Shown one piece after another: positions 35,267 to 42,685 of a DNA stretch of 64,000 nt (positions are counted from its first letter, which is position 1; every line of letters starts with the position of its first letter). Both the position numbers and the translations under genes were made by a program. Below the pieces are notes generated by a model. That model was given only the letters and a program-made list of their open reading frames with translations. It did no database searches and had not been told where the DNA came from. This stretch comes from Streptomyces scabiei 87.22 (lineage in GTDB: Bacteria; Actinomycetota; Actinomycetes; Streptomycetales; Streptomycetaceae), in the NCBI RefSeq assembly GCF_000091305.1, contig NC_013929.1:1302001-1366000 (forward strand). The letters run 5' to 3'.

Positions 35267-36622
35267 CTAGACGGCCTGGGCGAAGGTGAAGACCCGCTCG
35301 GGGTCGTAGCGGCGCTTGATCTCGCGGAGCCGGGGCAGGTTGGGGCCGAAGTAGGCGGCCTGGGCCCCGGACAGGTCGGGGTCGGCGAAGTTGACGTAGG
35401 AGGCGTCCCGGGCGTGGGCGCCCATCGCGGCGTGCAGCTCGGTCAGCCAGTCGAGGTTGGCCCGGCGCACCTCGCCGGGGTCGTCGGTGGACCAGGAGGT
35501 GTCCATGGAGACCAGGAAGAGCACGTCCCGGTGGGGGAAGGCGGTCTCGGTGACGGGGACCCGGTTGATGGCGCCGCCCCAGGTGAACAGGGCGATACCG
35601 GCCCCGTCCGGGTTGCCGCTGCCGGGCCACTTGCGCAGGGCGGTGAGCATGGTGTCCACGCCGGCCTCGGTGAGCGGCTCGCCGACCGTGCGGGTGCGGA
35701 CCGCGAAGGGGTCGCCCGAGGTCTCGTGGCGCAGGTAGTCCTTGGCCTCCCAGTAGCCGCGGTCCTCGATCTCCACGGTGGACGGCGAGCCGGTCTCCAG
35801 CGCGGGCGCCAGCAGCGCGCGCAGTTCCGAGGCCGGGCCGAGGTGCTGGCCGATCACCGAGACGACCCCGTCGTCGTCCCCGGCCCGGTTGACCCCGATC
35901 CGGGCGGCGAACCGGTCGGGCGCGTCCCGCATGATGCGCTGCATCACCGGCAGGACCGCCTCGGCGTCGTCCATCGGCCAGAGCACGAGACAGGTGGAGC
36001 TGTCGACCGTCGGACGGGCCTGGAAGGTGAAGGAGACGTTGATCCCGAAGTTGCCGCCGCCACCGCCCTTGCAGGCCCAGAACAGGTCGGGGTGGCGGGT
36101 CTCGTCGCAGACGACGAGCGTGCCGTCGGCGAGGACGATCTCGGTCTCCACCAGGGAGTCGCAGGTCAGGCCGAAGGCCCGGGAGACCGCGGCCACGCCG
36201 CCGCCGAGGGTGAGGCCGCCGATGCCGACCTCGTCGGAGTTGCCGAGCGGCACCGCCAGGTCGTGGCGCTGGAGTTCGGCGTACAGCTCGCCGGAGCGGG
36301 CGCCGCCGCCGACCGTGACCAGTTCCCGCTCGCGGTCCACCGTGATGGTGTTGAGCCCGTGCAGGTCGAGCACGAGTCCCGGGGTGGCGGCCTGGCCGGC
36401 ATAGCTGTGGCCGCCGCCGCGGGCCACCACGGGCAGCCCCTGCTCCCGGGCCCAGGTGATGCCCCGGGTGACGTCGGCGACACTGGCCACCGAGAGGACC
36501 CCGGCCGGACGGATGTCCGCGTAGCGCTTGTTGAAGGCGCTGCTGTTCTCGTCGAAGCCCGGCTCCCCCGGCAGCCGCACCGTTCCGTCGACCCGCTCGC
36601 GCAGGCCCTGCCAGTCGGTCAT
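35267..36622 (-). CDS. Berberine-bridge-type FAD-linked oxidase
   Basis: 451 residues. The FAD PCMH domain shows VVARGGGHSYAGQA, whose His is the usual covalent FAD site, then VGIGGLTLGGGVAAVSRAFG, and the C-terminal BBE block (YVNFADPDL, AAYFGPNLPRLREIKRRYDP). The second Cys of bicovalent enzymes is not seen. Such oxidases use O2 to oxidise amines, alcohols or C-N bonds, for example to imines, and here might dehydrogenate a hydrazine to a hydrazone or azo group (inference). Its 5' end overlaps the preceding gene by 4 bases. Confidence 0.88.
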   Translation of the reverse strand: MTDWQGLRERVDGTVRLPGEPGFDENSSAFNKRYADIRPAGVLSVASVADVTRGITWAREQGLPVVARGGGHSYAGQAATPGLVLDLHGLNTITVDRERELVTVGGGARSGELYAELQRHDLAVPLGNSDEVGIGGLTLGGGVAAVSRAFGLTCDSLVETEIVLADGTLVVCDETRHPDLFWACKGGGGGNFGINVSFTFQARPTVDSSTCLVLWPMDDAEAVLPVMQRIMRDAPDRFAARIGVNRAGDDDGVVSVIGQHLGPASELRALLAPALETGSPSTVEIEDRGYWEAKDYLRHETSGDPFAVRTRTVGEPLTEAGVDTMLTALRKWPGSGNPDGAGIALFTWGGAINRVPVTETAFPHRDVLFLVSMDTSWSTDDPGEVRRANLDWLTELHAAMGAHARDASYVNFADPDLSGAQAAYFGPNLPRLREIKRRYDPERVFTFAQAV

Positions 36623-36963
36623 CCCGCTTCCTCCGGTTCCGTGACTTCCGTCAGGTACGAGACGCCGGCCTCGGAGCGCGGTGTGTACCGCTTCCACTCC
36701 TCGCGGAGCAGCAGACCGAACTCGATGTCCTGTTCGGGGGTGTTGACGGTGCTTCCGGCGATGACCTCGCCGCCGTCCAGCACCATCGTGTAGGCGAGGC
36801 GGAGGGTGCCGTCCGGCTCGCAGATCCCGTTGACGCTCCCCCGGCGCACCAGGCCTCCGGCGAAGTCCGCCCACACCAGGTCGTCCTTCTGGTGGTACTG
36901 GGCCGTCACCCCGTCCGCCGCGGCCAGTTTGCGGAACTGGCGCCCGTTGTAGTCGATGCTCAT
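36619..36963 (-). CDS. Small conserved protein, 114 residues (often labelled N-acetylglutamate-synthase-like)
   Basis: Starts MSIDYNGRQFRKLAA and contains AQYHQKDDLVWADFAGG, then RLAYTMVLDGG, a small beta-rich fold without known active site. Similar proteins are common in bacteria and their database label is not backed by motifs here. It overlaps its neighbours by 4 bases on both sides, so it is translated in fixed ratio with the ligase and oxidase and may bind an intermediate. Confidence 0.68.
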   Translation of the reverse strand: MSIDYNGRQFRKLAAADGVTAQYHQKDDLVWADFAGGLVRRGSVNGICEPDGTLRLAYTMVLDGGEVIAGSTVNTPEQDIEFGLLLREEWKRYTPRSEAGVSYLTEVTEPEEAG

Positions 36964-38258
36964 ACGTCCGCGTCCAGCAGCCCGGCCGGCATCTCCAGCC
37001 GTGCGGCGACGTCCTTGCGCTCCAGCGGGTCCGCGTCCAGCTCGACGGCCGCGACGGCCGCGCCGAGGCGCTCACGGCAGATCCCGGTGTCCTCGCCGGA
37101 GCAGACCACGAAGGAGTGCCGGGAGAGGTATCCGCCGGGCGGGAGCCGCAGTTCGGTGCCCGGTTCGACCATCGGGGAGGCGGTGATCAGGCCCGGCAGT
37201 CCGGACGGCACCCGCACCGCGTGGATGGTGGAGTCCTCGGCCGGGTAGCCGAAGCGGATGCCGGCGACCTCGTGGCGGGTGAAGGCGGTGTCCGGACGGA
37301 GTCCCGCCGCCGCGTCCACCAGCACCTCCCCGGTGTCGATCCCGGTGGCGATCCGGCCGAGGAAGGGGATCAGGTCGCCGCCGAGCCGGCCGTTGATCTC
37401 GATGATCACCGGGCCGTACGAGGTGAGCTTGACCTCGGTGTGGGTGATCCCGTTCTCGACGCCGAGCACCTCGTGCGCCTTGGTCAGGACGTCGAGCAGT
37501 TCCGGGTCCCGCAGCAGCGGGTCGGCCGCGTCCACGACATGGCCCACCTCCTCGAAGTACGGGTAGTGCCCGGTCTCCTTGCGGGCCACGAACATCGCCC
37601 GGTACTCGCCCTGGTGGACAACTCCGTCGATGCTGATCTCGGGGCCCCGGGCATAGCCCTCGACGATCGCGCCGCCCCGGAAGGGCTCGTCGCCGACCAG
37701 GCTGGCGTTGGAGGCGACCAGGTAGGCGCGGTCCAGCTGGGTCTCGTCCTCGGCGAGGACGACGCCCATCGAGGCGCCCAGCGCCCGTGGTTTGACGACC
37801 ACCGGGTAGCCGATCCGGGCGGCCACCTCGCGGGCCTGCTCCAGGGTGTCGGTCAGCTCGAAGCCGGGCTGGGGCAGTCCGGCCGCGGTCAGCATCGACC
37901 GGGTCCGGTGCTTGTCGCGGCAGCCCTGCACACCGGCCAGTCCGAGGCCCGGGAGCCCGAACTCGGCGGCGAGTTCGGCGGCCGGCATCACCAGCGGCTC
38001 GTCGTAGCAGAACAGTCCGACCACCGTACGGCGGCTCGCGATCTCCCTGGCGGCGGCGCGGAGTTCGTCGTGGTCGAACACGTTGGCCACGGTGATCTCG
38101 TCGAAGTAGGCCGTCTGCCAAGTGGGCTTGAGGTTGTTGACCAGGACCAGTTTGAGGTCCAGTTCGGCCGCCCGGCGGGCGGCGGACTCGATCAGGTACT
38201 CGCGGTAGACCTTGAGCCCGCTGCCGATCACCAGCAGCACACGGTCTTCGGCGCTCAT
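36960..38258 (-). CDS. ATP-grasp ligase B
   Basis: 432 residues: an N-terminal Rossmann-like part (RVLLVIGSGLKVYREYLIES), ATP-grasp core (IGYPVVVKPRALGASMGVVLA, EGYARGPEISIDGVV) and metal site (THTEVKLTSYGPVIIEINGRLGGDLI). It resembles L-amino-acid ligases that make dipeptides. Together with ligase A it offers two successive ATP-dependent couplings without any NRPS. It overlaps the oxidase at 38255 and the small protein at 36963 by 4 bases each. Confidence 0.88.
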   Translation of the reverse strand: MSAEDRVLLVIGSGLKVYREYLIESAARRAAELDLKLVLVNNLKPTWQTAYFDEITVANVFDHDELRAAAREIASRRTVVGLFCYDEPLVMPAAELAAEFGLPGLGLAGVQGCRDKHRTRSMLTAAGLPQPGFELTDTLEQAREVAARIGYPVVVKPRALGASMGVVLAEDETQLDRAYLVASNASLVGDEPFRGGAIVEGYARGPEISIDGVVHQGEYRAMFVARKETGHYPYFEEVGHVVDAADPLLRDPELLDVLTKAHEVLGVENGITHTEVKLTSYGPVIIEINGRLGGDLIPFLGRIATGIDTGEVLVDAAAGLRPDTAFTRHEVAGIRFGYPAEDSTIHAVRVPSGLPGLITASPMVEPGTELRLPPGGYLSRHSFVVCSGEDTGICRERLGAAVAAVELDADPLERKDVAARLEMPAGLLDADV

Positions 38259-39328
38259 ATCGTCTCCTCCCGGAAGTCAGTGGTGAGTGCTTCGAGAATC
38301 CGTTCGGCGACCAGCGGGGCGGTACGGAAGCCGTCTCCGCCGCTGGCCGTCCTCGCCCAGGTGTTCGGGCCGATCTTGACCAGGTGGGCGGCTCCGGTCT
38401 CGGCGTCCACCAGGTAGTGGCAGCGCTTGACCGCGATCACGCTGTAGCGGTCGGGGTCGGTCAGGAACCGTTCGGCCAGGACCTGTTCGGCCCACCGGCG
38501 CTCCTCCACCGAGGAGCCGGTGGTGACCGCGTCCGCCTCCCGGCAGACCGAGGCGGAGCTGACCTTGAGCAGCGTCCCGTCGCCGGGCGGCAGCAGCCAG
38601 GCCAGGCCCGAGGTGCCGATCCGGCCGATCCCGGGGGTGTTCTCCCAGGCCGACGCCAGCTGCTCCGGCGGCTTGAGGTAGACCAGGGTCTGGCGGTGCA
38701 GCACCATCGGCAGGTCGACCAGGTCCTTGGACCAGGGGCCGGTGGCGATCAGGGTGAGGTCGGAGTCCAGGAACTCGGCGTCGGGCAGGTACACCCGGCC
38801 GGTCTCCGGATCCACCGCCTTGACCTGCTGCCAGGGGCGGAGGGTCACGTTCGGCTGCTCGTTCAGCCAGCGGACGAGCACCTGCAGCGCGTGGTCGGCG
38901 AGCAGGACGCCGCCGTGGCGTTCCAGCACCCCGACGGTGTTCTCGGGGAAGCGGACGTGGGGCACGGACTCCGGGTCGACCACGCTGACGGGCAGGTCGG
39001 CGGCGGCCGCGGCGGCCATCACCTCGTCCACCTCGTCGGCGGCCCAGGCGGTGATCATGCCCACCCGGCGGTAGAACTTGGATCCGGTCAGGGCCTCCAG
39101 CGCCATCCAGCGGCGGTGTGCCACCGCGACCCGCCGGGAGGCGGCGCGGTCGGTCAGGTCGAGGGCGCGGACGGCTCGGTGCTGGTCGAAGGAGGTGGAG
39201 CCGGGGTTCGGGATGGCGTCCCGGTCGAGGACCGTGACATGGTGTCCGGCCAGCGCGCAGCGCACCGCCGAGAGCAGTCCGGTCACCCCGGCGCCCACCA
39301 CCACTACACGTCGTCTGTCGGTGGCCAT
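38255..39328 (-). CDS. DAO-type FAD oxidase of the hydrazine pathway
   Basis: 357 residues; FAD-binding VVVVGAGVTGLLSAVRCALAGHHVTVLD at the N-terminus and GDGFRTAPLVAERILEAL near the end, as in D-amino-acid/glycine oxidase-like enzymes. In the s56-p1 and triacsin pathways a homologous-type oxidase cleaves the lysine-glycine hydrazine to hydrazinoacetate and a semialdehyde. Directly next to the MetRS-like, cupin and N-hydroxylase genes, this is its likely role here. One base separates it from the MetRS-like gene. Confidence 0.86.
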   Translation of the reverse strand: MATDRRRVVVVGAGVTGLLSAVRCALAGHHVTVLDRDAIPNPGSTSFDQHRAVRALDLTDRAASRRVAVAHRRWMALEALTGSKFYRRVGMITAWAADEVDEVMAAAAAADLPVSVVDPESVPHVRFPENTVGVLERHGGVLLADHALQVLVRWLNEQPNVTLRPWQQVKAVDPETGRVYLPDAEFLDSDLTLIATGPWSKDLVDLPMVLHRQTLVYLKPPEQLASAWENTPGIGRIGTSGLAWLLPPGDGTLLKVSSASVCREADAVTTGSSVEERRWAEQVLAERFLTDPDRYSVIAVKRCHYLVDAETGAAHLVKIGPNTWARTASGGDGFRTAPLVAERILEALTTDFREETI

Positions 39329-39329
39329 C

Positions 39330-40868
39330 TCACATCGCCTCGCCGTCCAGCCGCGGCAGCTGCCCCACGGTGATCTCGGTCGTCGGGTCGTCGTACGTCA
39401 GGCGAGTGCCGACGCCGGCGCGTTCGGCGAGGTCGATCAGGATGGGGGCGGCGCCCCGCAGCACGGTTTGCACCTGGTGGTAGAAGTCGCCGGCCTGGGC
39501 GTCGTCGACCTCCCAGCGGTCCAGTCGGCCCAGCTGTTCGGCCAGCGTCTCCGCCGCCCTGCCGAGGCTGAAGGTGTCGAGTTCGTAGGCGGCGGCGAAC
39601 CGTGCGGTGATCCGGGCGGCGGCCTCGCGGGAGGCGGCGGAGACCGGCAGGGTCCGTCCGGCCCAGCGTTCGGCCTTGGCGGCCACCCGGTTCCACGGCT
39701 CGACCAGCCGGGCCCCGGTGACGGCGGCCAGGGCCGACCAGCCGAAGTTGGTGCGCTGGTTCTCGGGGCTGGTGGCGGCCAGGTGGTAGCGGCCGATGTC
39801 CCGCGGCAGTCTGTCCGCGAGCTCCTGCCCCCAGACGAGGTGGCCCCGGCTGGTGGAGAACTTCTGGTGCTCCAGTTCGTAGAACTCGTTGGTGACGAAG
39901 CCGGCGGGCAGGGCGTACCGGTCGTGCAGGGCGAGCAGCATGGCCGCGCCGGCGATGGCGAACGGGAAGGTGTTGTCGAAGCCGAGGAAGTAGACGACCT
40001 CGGTGTCGGACTCCGGCCACCACAGCTGGTCGTCCTCGACGAGCACCTCGCCGCGTGCCTCGGCGGAGAGCCCGGTGGTGTAGATGGACCAGGCCATCGT
40101 CTCGGCGTTGGGGTTGACGCTCTGTCCGGCGACCTCCGGGAAGGGCGCCGGGATGCCCCAGGAGATCGGGTAGGTGAGGGGGAAGTCCGGCAGCGGACGG
40201 GACAGCATCTCCTCGACGGCCTGGGCCATGTGCGGCCGCAGCGCGGCGCCGGTGGTGGCGAAGTACTCCCTGAGCCGGCCCCGGTACTCCTCCAGCGGCA
40301 GCACCAGGACCGGGATCTCATGCCATTCCAGGACCTCCTCGGGGTTCTCGGCGGAGCGGGCGTCGATCAGGTCGGCGGCGGCCAGCGGGTGGCCGCAGCT
40401 CTCGCAGAGCCCGGCGCAGCCCTCGGCCAGGCAGTTGGGGCAGCCGCCCTTGACGAAGCCGTCGACCAGGTACTGGCCGGTGCTCGGCGCGTAGGGGAAC
40501 AGAGTGGGCCGCAGGACCAGCTTTCCCTCGTCGTGCAGCCGGCTGACGAACCGCAGCACCTGCTTGGTGAAGCGTTCCTCGTCCCGGGTGAAACCGTCGA
40601 CCGCGATGCCCATCGCGGCGAGCGTGGACTCGATCCTGGCGGTGGAGTCGGCGACCAGGGCCTCGGGGGTGGTGCCCAGCCGGCGGGCCGTGGTGACCAC
40701 GAAGGTGGAGGTGTCCTGGGCGCCGGTGCCGAAGACGGTGTCCCGGCCCACGGCCCGCTGGTAACGGGTGAAGACGTCGGCGGCCAGGAACGGACCGGCC
40801 AGATGGCCGAGGTGGAGGTCGCCGTTGGCGGTCGGGGCGGGTGAGATCACCGCCACGCGCTTGCTCAT
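39330..40868 (-). CDS. MetRS-like protein (hydrazine synthetase, catalytic ligase half)
   Basis: 512 residues, class I aminoacyl-tRNA-synthetase fold of methionyl type. HLGH (residues 19-22, in PTANGDLHLGHL) is the HIGH motif, KFSTSRG the KMSKS equivalent, and a Cys cluster (CPNCLAEGCAGLCESCG) the zinc knuckle. The anticodon-binding part is shortened compared with housekeeping MetRS. In known hydrazine synthetases a MetRS-like domain activates glycine as adenylate and couples it to N6-hydroxylysine, with a cupin then making the N-N bond. Here the two domains are separate genes overlapping by 4 bases. Confidence 0.9.
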   Translation of the reverse strand: MSKRVAVISPAPTANGDLHLGHLAGPFLAADVFTRYQRAVGRDTVFGTGAQDTSTFVVTTARRLGTTPEALVADSTARIESTLAAMGIAVDGFTRDEERFTKQVLRFVSRLHDEGKLVLRPTLFPYAPSTGQYLVDGFVKGGCPNCLAEGCAGLCESCGHPLAAADLIDARSAENPEEVLEWHEIPVLVLPLEEYRGRLREYFATTGAALRPHMAQAVEEMLSRPLPDFPLTYPISWGIPAPFPEVAGQSVNPNAETMAWSIYTTGLSAEARGEVLVEDDQLWWPESDTEVVYFLGFDNTFPFAIAGAAMLLALHDRYALPAGFVTNEFYELEHQKFSTSRGHLVWGQELADRLPRDIGRYHLAATSPENQRTNFGWSALAAVTGARLVEPWNRVAAKAERWAGRTLPVSAASREAAARITARFAAAYELDTFSLGRAAETLAEQLGRLDRWEVDDAQAGDFYHQVQTVLRGAAPILIDLAERAGVGTRLTYDDPTTEITVGQLPRLDGEAM

Positions 40869-41236
40869 GCTGTGCTCTCCTTCTGATGGCGGGTCAGGAA
40901 GGTTTCCGACATGTCGGTGTCCCACCAGATCCCGTAGTACTCGAAGTCCTCGGCCGAGTCGTTGACCACCCTGTGGTCGCAGCCCGGCGGCAGGTGGACG
41001 ATGTCCCCGGCGGCGAACTCGCGCTCGGCGCCGTCCACCACCAGGGCGGCACGGCCGCTCAGCGCGATGAAGATCTCGTACTCGTGATGGCTGTGCGGAG
41101 TGGACTCGCCCCCGGCCCGGACCACGCACCAGGCACCCTCGAAGGGGGCGTTGAGCGCGTCCCAGGGCTGCAGGCGTTCGCCCTCGATGCCGTAGGCGGG
41201 GGTCAGGTTGGCGCGGTCCAGTCGTCGGATCTCCAT
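40865..41236 (-). CDS. Cupin (hydrazine synthetase, N-N-bond-forming half)
   Basis: 123 residues, one cupin domain with the metal ligands in STPHSHHEYEIFIALSG (His, His, Glu) and PPGCDHRVVND (His). In characterised systems the cupin rearranges the O-glycyl ester of N6-hydroxylysine into the hydrazine. It overlaps the N-hydroxylase stop by 1 base (TGATG) and the MetRS-like start by 4 bases (ATGA), so the three proteins should be made together. Confidence 0.9.
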   Translation of the reverse strand: MEIRRLDRANLTPAYGIEGERLQPWDALNAPFEGAWCVVRAGGESTPHSHHEYEIFIALSGRAALVVDGAEREFAAGDIVHLPPGCDHRVVNDSAEDFEYYGIWWDTDMSETFLTRHQKESTA

Positions 41237-42516
41237 CAGCGGGCCCCGGTCGTCGCGCCGACGCTGCGGCGGTCGAGCAGATCCGTGGTGATCTCGTGGG
41301 AGCGCTGGGCGAGCACGCTCAGCAGCGAGTCGGAGATGCCGTGGGTGCGCTCGTTGAAGCCCTGCAGATAGAGACCGGCTCGGGCCTCGCCGAGGTCGAC
41401 GCGGTAGCGGCGGTTCACCTCGACGTGGTCGACGCCCACCTGGCCGGCCAGGCTGCGCACCATCGCGGGCATGCGCTGGTCGTAGCCGGTGCCGAGCAGG
41501 ACCAGGTCGCAGCGGAGGATCTCGACGAGGCCGGTCCTGCGGTCGCGCAGTTCGAGGACGACCTCGCCGTCCTCCTCGCGGGCCGCGATCACCTCGGTCA
41601 TGGACCGGACGGCGGAGCGCTGCGAGCCCGTCAGCTTCTGCTCGTAGAGCTTCATGTACATCTCGTCGAGGAACGGCGCCGCGAGACCCGCGTAGTTGGT
41701 GAGGTGGACCTCGTCCAGGATCTGCTTGCGGGCGTCCGGGGAGCTGCCGTGGAACTCGTCGATGAAGGACGGGAAGAACAGCTCGTTGACGAACTTGCTG
41801 GTCTGGTAGTTCATCAGGCCGATCGAGCGGTGCACCAGGGTCGGCTGACTGAGCGGCAGGTCCTGGTGGACGGCGACGAACATCTCGGCGGCGCTCTGCG
41901 CGGCACCGATCACCACCACCCGTACCGGGCGGTCGATCGGGTACTGGGCGATACGGGTGGAGTACTGGGTGCTGTGGATCAGCCGGTCGTGCGGCAGGCC
42001 GGCGAACTCCGCGGGGATGTTGGCGTCGCGGCCGGTGCCGACCACCAGGTCGCGGGCGTCCACGGTGTCGCCGTCGGTCAGGGTGACGCGCCAGCCGACC
42101 ACGGTGCCGTCGTCGGCCTTGCGCGGGGCGACGCTCTGCGCCCGGGAGTTGTAGCGGACTCCCACGTGGTCCAGGGAGTTGGCCACCCACTGCAGGTACT
42201 CGGAGATCTCCCGGCGGAAGGGGTTGAAGGTGCCGAGGTTGACGAACTCGTCGAGCCGTCCCTTGGCGTGCAGGAAGGAGAGGAAGGAGAACCGGCTCTG
42301 CGGGTTGCGCAGGGTCACCAGGTCCTTGACGAAGGAGACCTGGCTGCGGGCGAACGGGAGCAGCAGGTTGCGCTGCCACACCACGTCGTGGTGCTGCTCC
42401 AGTATCAGCGTGTCGGAGGCCAGTCCGGTGGCGCCGGACTCCTCGATCGCCACCGCCAGGGCCAGGTTGGAGGGGCCGGCGCCGATCGCCAGGACCTCGA
42501 CCTCATGGTTAGTCAT
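41236..42516 (-). CDS. L-lysine/L-ornithine N-hydroxylase (first gene of hydrazine operon)
   Basis: 426 residues of the SidA/IucD/PvdA flavin N-monooxygenase family: FAD site AIGAGPSNLALAVAIEE, NADPH site VVVIGAAQSAAEMF, and LGTGYDQ near the C-terminus, plus the substrate-loop segment LVTLRNPQSRFSFLSFLHAKGRLDEFVNL. It should make the N-hydroxy-diamino acid that the cupin/MetRS pair converts to a hydrazine. Lysine is expected from known pathways, ornithine cannot be excluded. GAGAGG lies 7 bases before the ATG; no siderophore synthetase is nearby, which argues against a siderophore role. Confidence 0.92.
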   Translation of the reverse strand: MTNHEVEVLAIGAGPSNLALAVAIEESGATGLASDTLILEQHHDVVWQRNLLLPFARSQVSFVKDLVTLRNPQSRFSFLSFLHAKGRLDEFVNLGTFNPFRREISEYLQWVANSLDHVGVRYNSRAQSVAPRKADDGTVVGWRVTLTDGDTVDARDLVVGTGRDANIPAEFAGLPHDRLIHSTQYSTRIAQYPIDRPVRVVVIGAAQSAAEMFVAVHQDLPLSQPTLVHRSIGLMNYQTSKFVNELFFPSFIDEFHGSSPDARKQILDEVHLTNYAGLAAPFLDEMYMKLYEQKLTGSQRSAVRSMTEVIAAREEDGEVVLELRDRRTGLVEILRCDLVLLGTGYDQRMPAMVRSLAGQVGVDHVEVNRRYRVDLGEARAGLYLQGFNERTHGISDSLLSVLAQRSHEITTDLLDRRSVGATTGAR

Positions 42517-42543
42517 GCTCAGCCTCTCGTGACTCGTCCTACC

Positions 42544-42559
42544 GCTCGTTCGAGCGAGC
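42544..42559. promoter_or_regulatory. Imperfect 16-base palindrome upstream of hydrazine operon
   Basis: GCTCGTTCGAGCGAGC is symmetric except for one base pair and lies 28 bases before the start of the N-hydroxylase gene. It could be an operator or the 5' leader hairpin. Confidence 0.35.
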
Positions 42560-42635
42560 AGGTGAACGGTCCGAAGTGGTGTTCGGGTCCGTTCGATAGG
42601 ACGAGTACAGCGAGGCGGGCTGTTGATCGACAGGC

Positions 42636-42652
42636 TTGTCCGGAGCGGACAA
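42636..42652. promoter_or_regulatory. Perfect palindrome, candidate operator of hydrazine operon
   Basis: TTGTCCG-GAG-CGGACAA is a perfect 7+7 inverted repeat within the 169-base gap between the regulator gene stop and the operon's first gene. Outer GTTGAT (42622-42627) and ATCAAC (42652-42657) extend the symmetry loosely. The position suits a binding site 120 bases upstream of the operon start. Confidence 0.5.
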
Positions 42653-42685
42653 TCAACGAGCGTGGGACCGGAGTTGATCGGAGGG

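Noticed and set aside
39330..40868. Housekeeping or resistance methionyl-tRNA synthetase
   Set aside because: The protein is in an operon with cupin and N-hydroxylase and has a shortened C-terminal part, which fits the hydrazine synthetase type better. A resistance role cannot be fully excluded.
41236..42516. N-hydroxylase as sign of a hydroxamate siderophore cluster
   Set aside because: No IucA/IucC-type synthetase, NRPS, acyltransferase or siderophore transporter is in the operon; cupin and MetRS-like partners point to hydrazine formation.
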